Shown in pieces: positions 8,541 to 15,174 of a stretch of 18,034 bases of DNA. Under the pieces are notes generated by a model. It did no database searches, was not told the DNA's origin, and saw only the letters and a program-made list of their open reading frames with translations. The position numbers and the translations under genes are program-made. The DNA comes from Cyanobacteria bacterium UBA9579 (lineage in GTDB: Bacteria > Cyanobacteriota > Vampirovibrionia > Gastranaerophilales > UBA9579): assembly GCA_003499585.1 (NCBI GenBank), contig DNSU01000049.1, positions 1 to 18,034 on the forward strand, given 5' to 3'. Numbering within the stretch: the first letter of the stretch is position 1; every line of letters begins with the position of its first letter.

Positions 8541-8849
8541 CCTATGTTTTCTTTGCAATAATAAAATTAATAAACAAATTGTATTGTATAATTTTTCTTG
8601 AATTTTGCAACCCTTTTGCACCTGTTTTGCACCTTTTTAGACTCACTAAAATACTGATCTGATCTACTTATTAGAGATTTTAATAAAATATAAATTTTAG
8701 TGGCCATTCGGCTACAGAAATTATTAGATTATCAAGGTTCTAATTTTATCATTATAAAGTATTATTTCCCGTCCGTCTGGCCACAATTTTAATTAAGAAA
8801 ATAGAAATGAAAAATGAGAGAAAAATAAAATAAGTTAAAAAGTAATGAC
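8541..8849. other. Gene-free stretch after nth
   Basis: No gene is seen. A weak CATAG/CTATG hairpin followed by TTTTCTTT (about 8535-8551) may end the nth transcript. Positions 8603-8635 hold an 11-bp tandem repeat in three copies. GTGGCCA (8700-8706) and TGGCCAC (8778-8784) are inverted repeats about 70 bases apart, with extra partial pairing on both sides, so 8689-8790 could fold as one long stem-loop. Confidence 0.45.
8603..8635 (+). repeat. 11-bp tandem repeat, three copies
   Basis: Three consecutive units begin at 8603, 8614 and 8625: TTTTGCAACCC, TTTTGCACCTG and TTTTGCACCTT. The core TTTTGCAMC recurs exactly every 11 bases, about one helical turn, about 60-90 bases downstream of nth. 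It may be chance slippage in non-coding DNA or a phased protein-binding site. Confidence 0.6.
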
Positions 8850-8958
8850 TTACGGATGCTTGAACGCCGAACAAAAGCTTTAGCACCACTTGTTTGAACG
8901 TAGTGAGTTTGGTGCGTTACTGGATATGAGCAATAATTTAAGTTCTTAGCATCCGTAA
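8850..8958. repeat. 109-bp nested inverted-repeat element
   Basis: TTACGGATGCT at 8850-8860 is the exact reverse complement of AGCATCCGTAA at 8948-8958, and the next few bases (TGAAC and GTTCT) also nearly pair. Inside is a second pair, GCACCA (8883-8888) and TGGTGC (8910-8915), around a TGTTTGAACGTAGTGAGTTTGG-like core. The two nested stems make it look like a MITE or REP-type unit or a structured RNA, not random DNA. No gene is visible within it. Confidence 0.65.
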
Positions 8959-8983
8959 ACGGCCGCGGGTTTTCTTTCTTTTG

Positions 8984-9028
8984 CATACTTTCTCTTTCTT
9001 TTGTTGCGGCAAAAGAAAGAAAAGTATG
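8984..9028. repeat. Long near-perfect hairpin (19-bp stem, 6-base loop)
   Basis: The left arm 8984-9003 (starts CATACTTT, ends TTTCTTTTG) pairs with the right arm 9010-9028 (starts CAAAAGAAAG, ends GTATG) at all 19 positions, with a single bulged C at 8992. The loop is TTGCGG. The loop and stem ends resemble a CTTTCTTTTG-TTGCGG-CAAAAGAAAG type of palindrome that I recall from intergenic regions of several bacteria. There is no clean T tract on either side, so it is more likely a palindromic repeat than a terminator. Confidence 0.75.
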
Positions 9029-9056
9029 AAAGCGTTAGTATTAGAGCATCAGGAAA

Positions 9057-9121
9057 GAGATTCTTCGTTTCACTCAGAATGACAGCGCGACATTGAGATC
9101 CTTCACTTTGTTCAGAATGAA
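9057..9121 (+). repeat. Two tandem copies of a GAGAT...CAGAATGA repeat
   Basis: Copy 1 (9057-9084) reads GAGATTCTTCG...CAGAATGACA and copy 2 (9095-9120) reads GAGATCCTTCA...CAGAATGA. They lie 38 bases apart, start to start. A third relative is on the minus strand at 7701-7724, and a degenerate AATGACA end is seen near 9239-9245 and 9281-9288. This is a dispersed, non-coding repeat family. Confidence 0.6.
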
Positions 9122-9134
9122 AATTCCTTGATTA

Positions 9135-9203
9135 GTGCTGGTGGGTAAGTAATTAAATTGTAGTATATAAGCTATGTTTAATTCAGATACCCACCCTACT
9201 TTA
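9135..9203 (-). repeat. 69-bp palindrome-ended repeat, copy B
   Basis: This is copy B of the element at 7738-7806, in opposite orientation. Ends of 25 bases (9135-9159) and 17 bases (9187-9203) are identical to copy A, and the central 27 bases are diverged but of equal length (about 81% identity overall). Together the two copies form a large inverted repeat with nth and about 600 bases of other repeats between them. Confidence 0.8.
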
Positions 9204-9302
9204 TCGCTTGGCACTTGGAGTCAGGATACATGGCTCACAATGACAATGCATAGACTGGAAAAATCCCGCATCTAGTGCGAAATGACAAGGTTTTAGATTT
9301 TA

Positions 9303-10145
9303 TTACCCTGAAAATGACTCAATTGCTTCTGTTAGATCTCTATATTCTTCAATAGATACAGTTTCACCTCTTCTACCTGGCTCTATATTAGATTTTAAGA
9401 GTGCGGCAGTTACTGTATTAGAATCAAATCCTGCATTAGTCAAAGCGTTTTTAATGTTTTTTCTTCTTTGTCCAAAAGCCCCCTGAATGACTCTTCTGAA
9501 TAATTTAGGATTGCTAACTTGAATAATTGGCTCTTGTCTGACTTTTAGCTTTATTAAAGCTGAATCCACTTTTGGAGCAGGATAAAAACTGCTGGCCGGA
9601 ACCTTGCAGATTAGCTCTGTATCAGCCCAATAATTAGCTAAGATCGACAATAACCCATATTCTTTAGATGAACTTTTTTCAGTAGCAACAATTCTTTTAG
9701 CTACCTCATATTGCACCATTAGAATAATTTCAGAGATATACTCCCTGTTTTTATAATTATTCTGGTCTATCTCCCCAAGCAGGTGTACCAAAATCGGGCT
9801 GGTAATGTAATATGGTATGTTAGCAATTATCTTGACCGGCTTATCGACTAACTCTGAAATATCAACTTTTAATATATCCCTGTCTATAATTTCTATATTT
9901 GAATATGGTAAGGAGGTTAATTCTTTAATAGCATCAGGATCTATTTCAATTGCAATAACTTTATTAACTGTTTTTGCAAGTTCTTCGGTAACAAAACCAA
10001 GCCCTGCTCCAATTTCAAGAACAGTTTCATCCTTAGACAAGTTAGCTTCAGCAATTATTCTCTGAATAATTCGGCTATCTACCAAGAAATTCTGCCCAAG
10101 TCTTTTCTTTGCTTTGAATTGCCTGGCTCTCTTTATATAATCCAA
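9303..10145 (-). CDS. ksgA: 16S rRNA dimethyladenosine methyltransferase (RsmA/KsgA)
   Basis: Dimethylates two adjacent adenines near the 3' end of 16S rRNA late in small-subunit assembly. The 280 residues have the family hallmarks: RLGQNFL (15-21), the SAM-binding loop EIGAGLG (44-50), the acidic residue region AIEIDPD (65-71), and the catalytic NIPYY (109-113) followed by TSPIL. The C-terminal part has FYPAPKVDSALI and the QRRKNIKNAL helix typical of KsgA. Length is normal. The start is a TTG at 10145-10143 with a strong GAGGTG ribosome site 4 bases upstream; no in-frame ATG fits better. It is divergent from the gshA-type gene, with about 100 bases between the starts. Confidence 0.97.
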   Translation of the reverse strand: MDYIKRARQFKAKKRLGQNFLVDSRIIQRIIAEANLSKDETVLEIGAGLGFVTEELAKTVNKVIAIEIDPDAIKELTSLPYSNIEIIDRDILKVDISELVDKPVKIIANIPYYITSPILVHLLGEIDQNNYKNREYISEIILMVQYEVAKRIVATEKSSSKEYGLLSILANYWADTELICKVPASSFYPAPKVDSALIKLKVRQEPIIQVSNPKLFRRVIQGAFGQRRKNIKNALTNAGFDSNTVTAALLKSNIEPGRRGETVSIEEYRDLTEAIESFSG

Positions 10146-10219
10146 TGTACACCTCAGTATTTACATATTTTTCCAACTTGTATGTTTTATGATAAACTAA
10201 ACATATTCAATAAAAAATT

Positions 10220-10229
10220 ATTATATAAT
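10220..10229. promoter_or_regulatory. Palindromic -10 element in the ksgA/gshA divergent region
   Basis: ATTATATAAT is self-complementary, so both strands carry TATAAT. On the plus strand the -10 would be 10224-10229, predicting a transcript start near 10236 and a leader of only about 9 bases before the ATG at 10245, consistent with the missing ribosome site there. On the minus strand it could serve ksgA with a leader of about 70 bases. Neither direction has a strong -35. Confidence 0.4.
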
Positions 10230-10244
10230 GACGGTCATATATTA

Positions 10245-11606
10245 ATGAATGAATCTACAAAAACAGAAGAATTAATAATTGATGAATCACAGCTCTTAAG
10301 CCACTTTCATATGGGTGTAAAACCTAGAAGTGATTTTAAAATCGGCATTGAGCTTGAAAAACTTGGGGTAAATCCAAATAATTATACAGCTGCTCCTTAT
10401 TCAGGACCAAATGGTATCCTTGAGTTTTTAAAAAGATATAAAAAAGATAAAAACTGGGATTATATAACTGAAAATAATAAAGTCCTCGGGTTAATTAGTG
10501 GATGCGACACAGTTACGTTAGAACCCGGCAGCCAGACTGAACTTAGCAGTTGTCCTCGTAATAATATTCATGATATTGCTGATCAAATTAAAGGTTATAA
10601 CTCTGAAACTGCCGAATTAGCTGAAGAATTAGGCATCTATTGGCTTGGTTACGGAATACAGCCTTTATCTACTCATGAAAATATAGAGCTTATCCCTAAA
10701 GAACGCTACAATATTATGACAGAATATCTTCCTGCAAAAGGGAATATGGCTCTTGTTATGATGAGAGAAACAGCAGGTATCCAAGTATCTTTAGATTATG
10801 GATCAGAAGAAGATGCTGCTTATAAACTTAAAGTACTGAATGGTTTATCTCCAATAGTCACTTCAATGTTTGCCAATTCTCCAATAAGAGGCGGCCATGA
10901 TACAGGATATAAATCCTATAGATCCATTGGATGGCTGCGTACAGACGAGGCTAGATGCGGTTTAATCAGTAAAAAGATTTTTGAATCAGATTTTAGTTTT
11001 AAAGATTATGTAGATGTGCTTCTTGATTTGCCAATGATGTTTCTTTGCAAGGATCATAAATGGGTCAATATGCAAGGCATGACTTTCAGACAATATATGC
11101 AGCATGGCTATGAAAACTACAAAGCTACAATGGAAGACTGGAATCTGCACAAAAGCTCGTTCTTCCCAAATATCAGGTTAAATCATTATCTGGAAATAAG
11201 AAACTGTGACTGTCAAAGAGCTGATTTAATCCCTGCGGTTCCTGCTTTATGGAAAGGTTTAATATACGATAATGACGCAATGTCTGCTGCATGGGATTTA
11301 ATAAAAGATTTAACATGGGAAGACAGGCATGAATTAAGAAGTTTGGTCCCTAAATATGCATTGGAAGCAGAAATAAAAGGCTTAAAAGTCATTGATATAG
11401 CAAAAGAATTGGTTAATATTGCAGATTATTCCTTAAAACAAATGGCTCAATTAAATACTGAGGAGCAGGATGAATCTGTATATCTTACAGAATTAAAAGC
11501 GTTGCTTTCCAAAAAGCATACACCGGCTGATGAAATCCTGTCCCACTGGTACTCAGACTGGAATAAAGATTTTAAACAACTTATTGAATATTTAAGATTA
11601 ACTTAA
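10245..11606 (+). CDS. gshA: Glutamate-cysteine ligase, plant/cyanobacterial type (GCS2 family)
   Basis: Joins L-glutamate and L-cysteine with ATP to give gamma-glutamylcysteine, the first step of glutathione synthesis. I start it at ATG 10245 (453 residues); an in-frame ATG at 10119 would add residues unlike the family and overlap the ksgA start. Visible motifs: GIELEK (34-39) with the metal-binding E-x-E, EPGSQTELS (93-101), which matches the EPGGQxELS signature with Ser for the second Gly, HYLEIR (314-319) and RADLIP (325-330). The family occurs in plants, alpha-proteobacteria, cyanobacteria and relatives; EgtA of the ergothioneine pathway is a related alternative. No gshB is seen in the window, so whether glutathione is made is unknown. 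It is followed after one base by the aminopropyltransferase-like gene. No ribosome site is visible, consistent with a very short leader. Confidence 0.9.
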   Translation: MNESTKTEELIIDESQLLSHFHMGVKPRSDFKIGIELEKLGVNPNNYTAAPYSGPNGILEFLKRYKKDKNWDYITENNKVLGLISGCDTVTLEPGSQTELSSCPRNNIHDIADQIKGYNSETAELAEELGIYWLGYGIQPLSTHENIELIPKERYNIMTEYLPAKGNMALVMMRETAGIQVSLDYGSEEDAAYKLKVLNGLSPIVTSMFANSPIRGGHDTGYKSYRSIGWLRTDEARCGLISKKIFESDFSFKDYVDVLLDLPMMFLCKDHKWVNMQGMTFRQYMQHGYENYKATMEDWNLHKSSFFPNIRLNHYLEIRNCDCQRADLIPAVPALWKGLIYDNDAMSAAWDLIKDLTWEDRHELRSLVPKYALEAEIKGLKVIDIAKELVNIADYSLKQMAQLNTEEQDESVYLTELKALLSKKHTPADEILSHWYSDWNKDFKQLIEYLRLT

Positions 11607-11607
11607 T

Positions 11608-12594
11608 ATGATCATTTTATCCCCTGATATAAATATAAATAAACATTTTCACCCTGATGATCTCAAGATTTTAGAAAATATTGAGGCATCAGAGAAAGTT
11701 TTATTTGAGATTAAAACACATTTTAACAAGATAACTGTCACGCAAAACCAGTATGGCCGATTTATGAAATTTGATGACAGTTATCAGTCAGGTATTATAA
11801 ATCATAGCACCTATCAGGGAAATCTGCCTTATGTTAATTACTTCCTGCTTGCTCCAATATTTAATCAAAACATCAAGAATATTCTGATTCTTGGAATGGG
11901 AACAGGTAAACTGGCTACTGATTTTCTAAAATTAATACCTGCTTTAAAAAGTATCGATATAGTTGAATTAGATCCTAAAGTAGTAAATATAGATGAAACA
12001 TACTTTGATTTTGAGTCCAATAAAAAGATTAACATTCATATTCAAGACGCAAGAGTATTTGTCAGAAATACAAAAAATAAATATGATCTTGTTATTCTAG
12101 ATATCTATACCGGCTCAGGTCTTCCATACAGGTTTATGACAGAAGAATTTTTACAAGAAACAGACACTGTGTTAAATCCTGATGGTTTGTTAATTACAAA
12201 TACATTCGGAATACAGGATATTAATTCTGATAATAATTATATATTTAAGTCATTGTTAAAAACATACCAATCAGTATTTAATAATACTGTACTATTCCCA
12301 ACTTTATACGGTAACTTTCAGCTATATAATACTGTCTTTGGCCTAAAATATGAGTTAACTGAACTTACTAATATAATGATAATTGCTTTTAACAGTAAAA
12401 CACTGTTCAAGACAGTGACTGATAAAACGCATAAAATACAGGGACTAAAAAATACAGATAATTATCTAAAGGACTTGTGTGAACAGGAAATTAATGTTGC
12501 TGATTATATACAGTTTAGTGATAAAAATGAAGAAGAGCTCAATCATAACCTGAACAATCTCGATAAATACCTTAAACAGGTTAATCCTGAATAA
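11608..12594 (+). CDS. Spermidine-synthase-like protein (SAM-fold transferase)
   Basis: A 328-residue protein with the SAM/decarboxylated-SAM-binding fold of spermidine synthases. Seen: binding loop LILGMGTG (93-100), acidic residue E120 at the end of the next strand (DIVELDP), QDARVFV (146-152), which matches the adenine-site Asp-Ala, and LDIYTG (164-169), where the catalytic Asp of SpeE would be D165. The second Asp of the usual DxxDP is replaced, and the DEFxYHE substrate loop of true spermidine synthases is absent (YQSGIINHSTYQ at 59-70 stands there). So amine specificity is probably changed, or it is a methyltransferase. Its ATG lies one base after the stop of the gshA-type gene, so the two are coupled. 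The N-terminal 45 and C-terminal 70 residues are not recognised. Confidence 0.75.
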   Translation: MIILSPDININKHFHPDDLKILENIEASEKVLFEIKTHFNKITVTQNQYGRFMKFDDSYQSGIINHSTYQGNLPYVNYFLLAPIFNQNIKNILILGMGTGKLATDFLKLIPALKSIDIVELDPKVVNIDETYFDFESNKKINIHIQDARVFVRNTKNKYDLVILDIYTGSGLPYRFMTEEFLQETDTVLNPDGLLITNTFGIQDINSDNNYIFKSLLKTYQSVFNNTVLFPTLYGNFQLYNTVFGLKYELTELTNIMIIAFNSKTLFKTVTDKTHKIQGLKNTDNYLKDLCEQEINVADYIQFSDKNEEELNHNLNNLDKYLKQVNPE

Positions 12595-12675
12595 ATTATT
12601 AACAAATGTAAAAAAACAATTTTTTCTTATTAATTTAATTTATTCATAGACTTAATAGTATTAACCAAATAGAGG

Positions 12676-12684
12676 GACTAGGAG
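12676..12684 (+). promoter_or_regulatory. Ribosome binding site of the glucanotransferase gene
   Basis: CTAGGAG ends 9 bases before the ATG at 12694 and fixes that start; a GTG two codons' distance upstream is in another frame. No convincing promoter is visible in the 99-base gap after the spermidine-synthase-like gene, so read-through is possible. Confidence 0.6.
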
Positions 12685-12693
12685 TAAAAGTGA

Positions 12694-14811
12694 ATGATAA
12701 ACAATTCATTAGTCACCAAGGGGAATGATCAAGTAAACTTGAAGAGTGGTCTTACATTAACAACTTTACCTAAAAGAAATTTAAAAGCAGAGGTTTCTTT
12801 CGGAAGAGCATTAAAGCAAGAAGAAAAAAAGGACTATCAGGAAACAGTTTTTGCCGCACTAGAAGCTCTTGGCAAGAAAAACCTGGCTTTAATCATTCAT
12901 GGACCAAGTTTTCCTTCCATGCCAAAAGAAGATACCGGCATTGGATCGCCGAATTCTGATGGAGCTAAAAAATTAGTAAAATTTATGGAGCAGCATGGTT
13001 TTAACGGACTTCAGCTTGGACCTGAAGGAAAAACAAAAAAAGTAGACCCTTCTCCATATACCAGCACAGTATTCTCCGTAAATCCGCTATTTGTTGATCT
13101 TGCAGAATTAGTAAAACCTGAATGGGATTCAATATTAAGCAAAGAAACGCTGAGCAATATAACAAACAATAAACCTAAAACCAATGACCCTGCAAGCGGA
13201 AGTAGCACAGCTACTTATACCTATATTTATGACAAACAACAAGAAGCCCTGACAGAAGCATATAAAAACTTTAAAGAAAAAGTAAATGATCCAAATAATA
13301 CTGTGGCTCAGGAAATTAATAATAAATTTAACGCTTTCAAGCAGCAAAACAAAAGTTGGCTGGATGGCGATGCTTTATATGAATCTTTATCAAAAGAATA
13401 CAATAATGATTATTTCCCAAACTGGGAATCAGAGTTAGATAAAAACCTGTCTGTGCATCTAAATACCCCGGGCGATCCACAAAAGGAAGCTGCAGAAAAA
13501 AGAAAAAATGAACTTGAAGAAAAATATCATGATGATATAGATATCTATAAATTTACTCAGTTCATTGCAGATGAACAAAAAGACAAAATGAAAGAATTTT
13601 CTACGGAGCATAATATAAAAACCATTAGCGATGCTCAGGTAGGATTCTCAGACAGAGATATCTGGGTTAACAAGAATCTATTCCTCGATGGATGGAAACT
13701 AGGCTGTCCTCCTGATTACTTCTCAGCTGACGGACAGTCATGGGGGTTCCCTGTTCTGGATCCTAAACTAATTTTCAACGAAGATAATACTTTAGGACCA
13801 GCGGGCAAACTTCTAAAAAGCAGATTTGACAGAATATTTGAAAAAAATCCCGGTGGAGTTCGCATAGACCACATTATAGGATTAATTGATCCATGGATTT
13901 ATCAGGAACAACAGGGAGCAAAAGCTGGAGCCAGGTTAAATAGCGCACCAGAACACGGCAAATTAAAAGAATATTCTCATATAGGAATGGGCGATCTAAA
14001 CCATAACAAACCACCTGCTGATAATGACCGAGTCAGATGGGATGCTATAAATGAAGATAAAATTAATAAATATGCAAAAATAATAGACAAAATTGTTATT
14101 CCATCAGCATTAGAAAAAGATGTGCCTTTAAATAATATTGTATGCGAAGATTTAGGAACACTAACTAACCCTGTTATCAAGGTAATGGGCATGTTAAGGA
14201 CAAAAGGCATTGGAGGCACCAGTGTATTGCAATTTACAAATCCTGAACCTTCAAATCCATACAGAATGTACAATATCCCTAAAGAAAATACAGCAGCTGT
14301 AGGCAATCATGACACTATGCCAACAGCATTATGGGCCGAAAATACCGATAGAAGAACTCAAGCCATTCATTTATCATATGATCTTGTTCCTCAAGAAAAA
14401 TCATATTCAAGGCCTGATGTTTTTAACAGAATATTAAACAGCCCTAAAGAACTTACAAAAGCCAAATTTGCAGAATTATTCACCGGGCCTGCTCAAAACG
14501 TACAAATTTTCTTTAATGACTTCTTTGGTATAAAAAAACCTTACAACCAACCGGGTTCCAGTGGTGGTGATAACTGGCTTCTCAGATTAGGCAATGATTT
14601 TGAAAAGTTTTATCATAAACAGCTGACTAAAAATGAAGGCGTTAATCTTCCTGAAATCCTTACTATGGCAATAGACGCCAGAGGACAAAATTTAGCTAAT
14701 GCATTGAGAAATAAAAAGTTAGGACAATTTGAAAATCTTGATAAATTAGTCAACAACTTGAAAAAATATACTGAAATACTAAAAGAACCCGAACCAGAAA
14801 ATAAATCCTAA
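12694..14811 (+). CDS. malQ: Divergent 4-alpha-glucanotransferase (GH77, amylomaltase family)
   Basis: Transfers stretches of alpha-1,4-glucan between acceptors, used in maltodextrin and glycogen metabolism. The 705 residues are about 200 longer than a typical MalQ of roughly 500. GH77 landmarks in order: GLQLGPEG and DPSPYTSTVFSVNPLF (105-133), PPDYFSADGQSWGFP (339-353), nucleophile D392 in VRIDH, acid/base E485 in CEDLG, and D540 in GNHDT (usually THDN), then DNW near 617 as in the usual NW(x)R ending. The GDxPI-V motif is replaced by SDAQVGFSDRD (312-322). The extra length is an N-terminal leader with VSFGRAL (34-40), a 150-290 region rich in Lys/Glu helices, and a charged tail. Start ATG 12694 has AGGAG 9 bases upstream. 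No signal peptide. The family is certain; the changed motifs leave the exact specificity open. Confidence 0.9.
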   Translation: MINNSLVTKGNDQVNLKSGLTLTTLPKRNLKAEVSFGRALKQEEKKDYQETVFAALEALGKKNLALIIHGPSFPSMPKEDTGIGSPNSDGAKKLVKFMEQHGFNGLQLGPEGKTKKVDPSPYTSTVFSVNPLFVDLAELVKPEWDSILSKETLSNITNNKPKTNDPASGSSTATYTYIYDKQQEALTEAYKNFKEKVNDPNNTVAQEINNKFNAFKQQNKSWLDGDALYESLSKEYNNDYFPNWESELDKNLSVHLNTPGDPQKEAAEKRKNELEEKYHDDIDIYKFTQFIADEQKDKMKEFSTEHNIKTISDAQVGFSDRDIWVNKNLFLDGWKLGCPPDYFSADGQSWGFPVLDPKLIFNEDNTLGPAGKLLKSRFDRIFEKNPGGVRIDHIIGLIDPWIYQEQQGAKAGARLNSAPEHGKLKEYSHIGMGDLNHNKPPADNDRVRWDAINEDKINKYAKIIDKIVIPSALEKDVPLNNIVCEDLGTLTNPVIKVMGMLRTKGIGGTSVLQFTNPEPSNPYRMYNIPKENTAAVGNHDTMPTALWAENTDRRTQAIHLSYDLVPQEKSYSRPDVFNRILNSPKELTKAKFAELFTGPAQNVQIFFNDFFGIKKPYNQPGSSGGDNWLLRLGNDFEKFYHKQLTKNEGVNLPEILTMAIDARGQNLANALRNKKLGQFENLDKLVNNLKKYTEILKEPEPENKS

Positions 14812-14874
14812 ACTAAGCAGCATAATAAGAATTTGTTAAGATCATTTACAACTAAAATTTAAAATATTTTAATT

Positions 14875-14916
14875 AAGAGCCTGATTATCTTTGATACAAC
14901 AAGATAACAGGCTCTT
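14875..14916 (+). terminator. Probable terminator hairpin after malQ
   Basis: AAGAGCCTG-A-TTATCT (14875-14890) pairs with AGATAACAGGCTCTT (14902-14916): a 15-bp stem with one bulged A and an 11-base loop, about 60 bases after the malQ stop. The plus strand lacks a T tract after the stem, and the minus-strand side is T-rich, so it could instead end minus-strand transcripts or protect the mRNA 3' end. Confidence 0.5.
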
Positions 14917-14994
14917 GAATATATATGGCAGATATTAAGAATATTCCAATAGTTGCTAAATAATCGAGAAATCAGATAAAATTGACTAAAAGGC

Positions 14995-15024
14995 GTAATA
15001 AAAATGTGTCTATACTTTTATTAC
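14995..15024. other. AT-rich 9-bp inverted repeat upstream of fliP
   Basis: GTAATAAAA (14995-15003) is the exact reverse complement of TTTTATTAC (15016-15024), with a 12-base loop. It lies about 150 bases upstream of fliP. It may be an operator or an mRNA leader hairpin; nothing in the sequence decides between these, and such AT-rich palindromes can arise by chance. Confidence 0.4.
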
Positions 15025-15174
15025 ACAGTTAAAAGCAAAATATAAAAGTGAGCTAATAAATGCTTTTGTTTATGGACAAAATAAATCTTATGGACGATGA
15101 ATCCGCATAGTAAAATACTGAATAATTATATTAACAATCAAGATCTTGGCTGGTAGGAGAGTTGGGTATATAAA

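Larger units (their letters stand above)
14812..15174. other. Gap between malQ and fliP with two hairpins
   Basis: No gene is seen apart from a 16-codon frame that I rejected. The hairpins at 14875-14916 and 14995-15024 are listed separately. No clean sigma-70, sigma-28 or sigma-54 promoter for the flagellar operon could be fixed. The best housekeeping candidate is a TAAAAT with a poor -35 near 15089-15116. Direct AGGAG ribosome sequence at 15155-15159 lies 15 bases before the fliP ATG, unusually far. Confidence 0.4.

Noticed and set aside
8789..8986. Minus-strand 65-codon frame in the repeat block
   Set aside because: It consists of inverted-repeat and hairpin sequence, with no protein-like pattern or ribosome site.
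9219..9236. B12-box-like sequence AGTCAGGATACATGGC in the gap before ksgA
   Set aside because: It resembles the cobalamin riboswitch core, but the surrounding conserved stems are not visible, it lies amid dispersed repeats, and no cobalamin-related gene follows on that strand.
10119..10244. In-frame upstream extension of the gshA-type gene
   Set aside because: It overlaps the ksgA start on the other strand, has no ribosome site, and the family begins near the ATG at 10245.
14975..15010. Possible sigma-28 promoter (TAAAATTG and GCGTAATA) upstream of fliP
   Set aside because: The two halves are only about 8 bases apart instead of the usual 11, and GCCGATAA is poorly matched.
15060..15110. 16-codon open frame (starts MLLFMDKIN) upstream of fliP
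   Set aside because: Very short, with no convincing ribosome site; a leader peptide cannot be shown.
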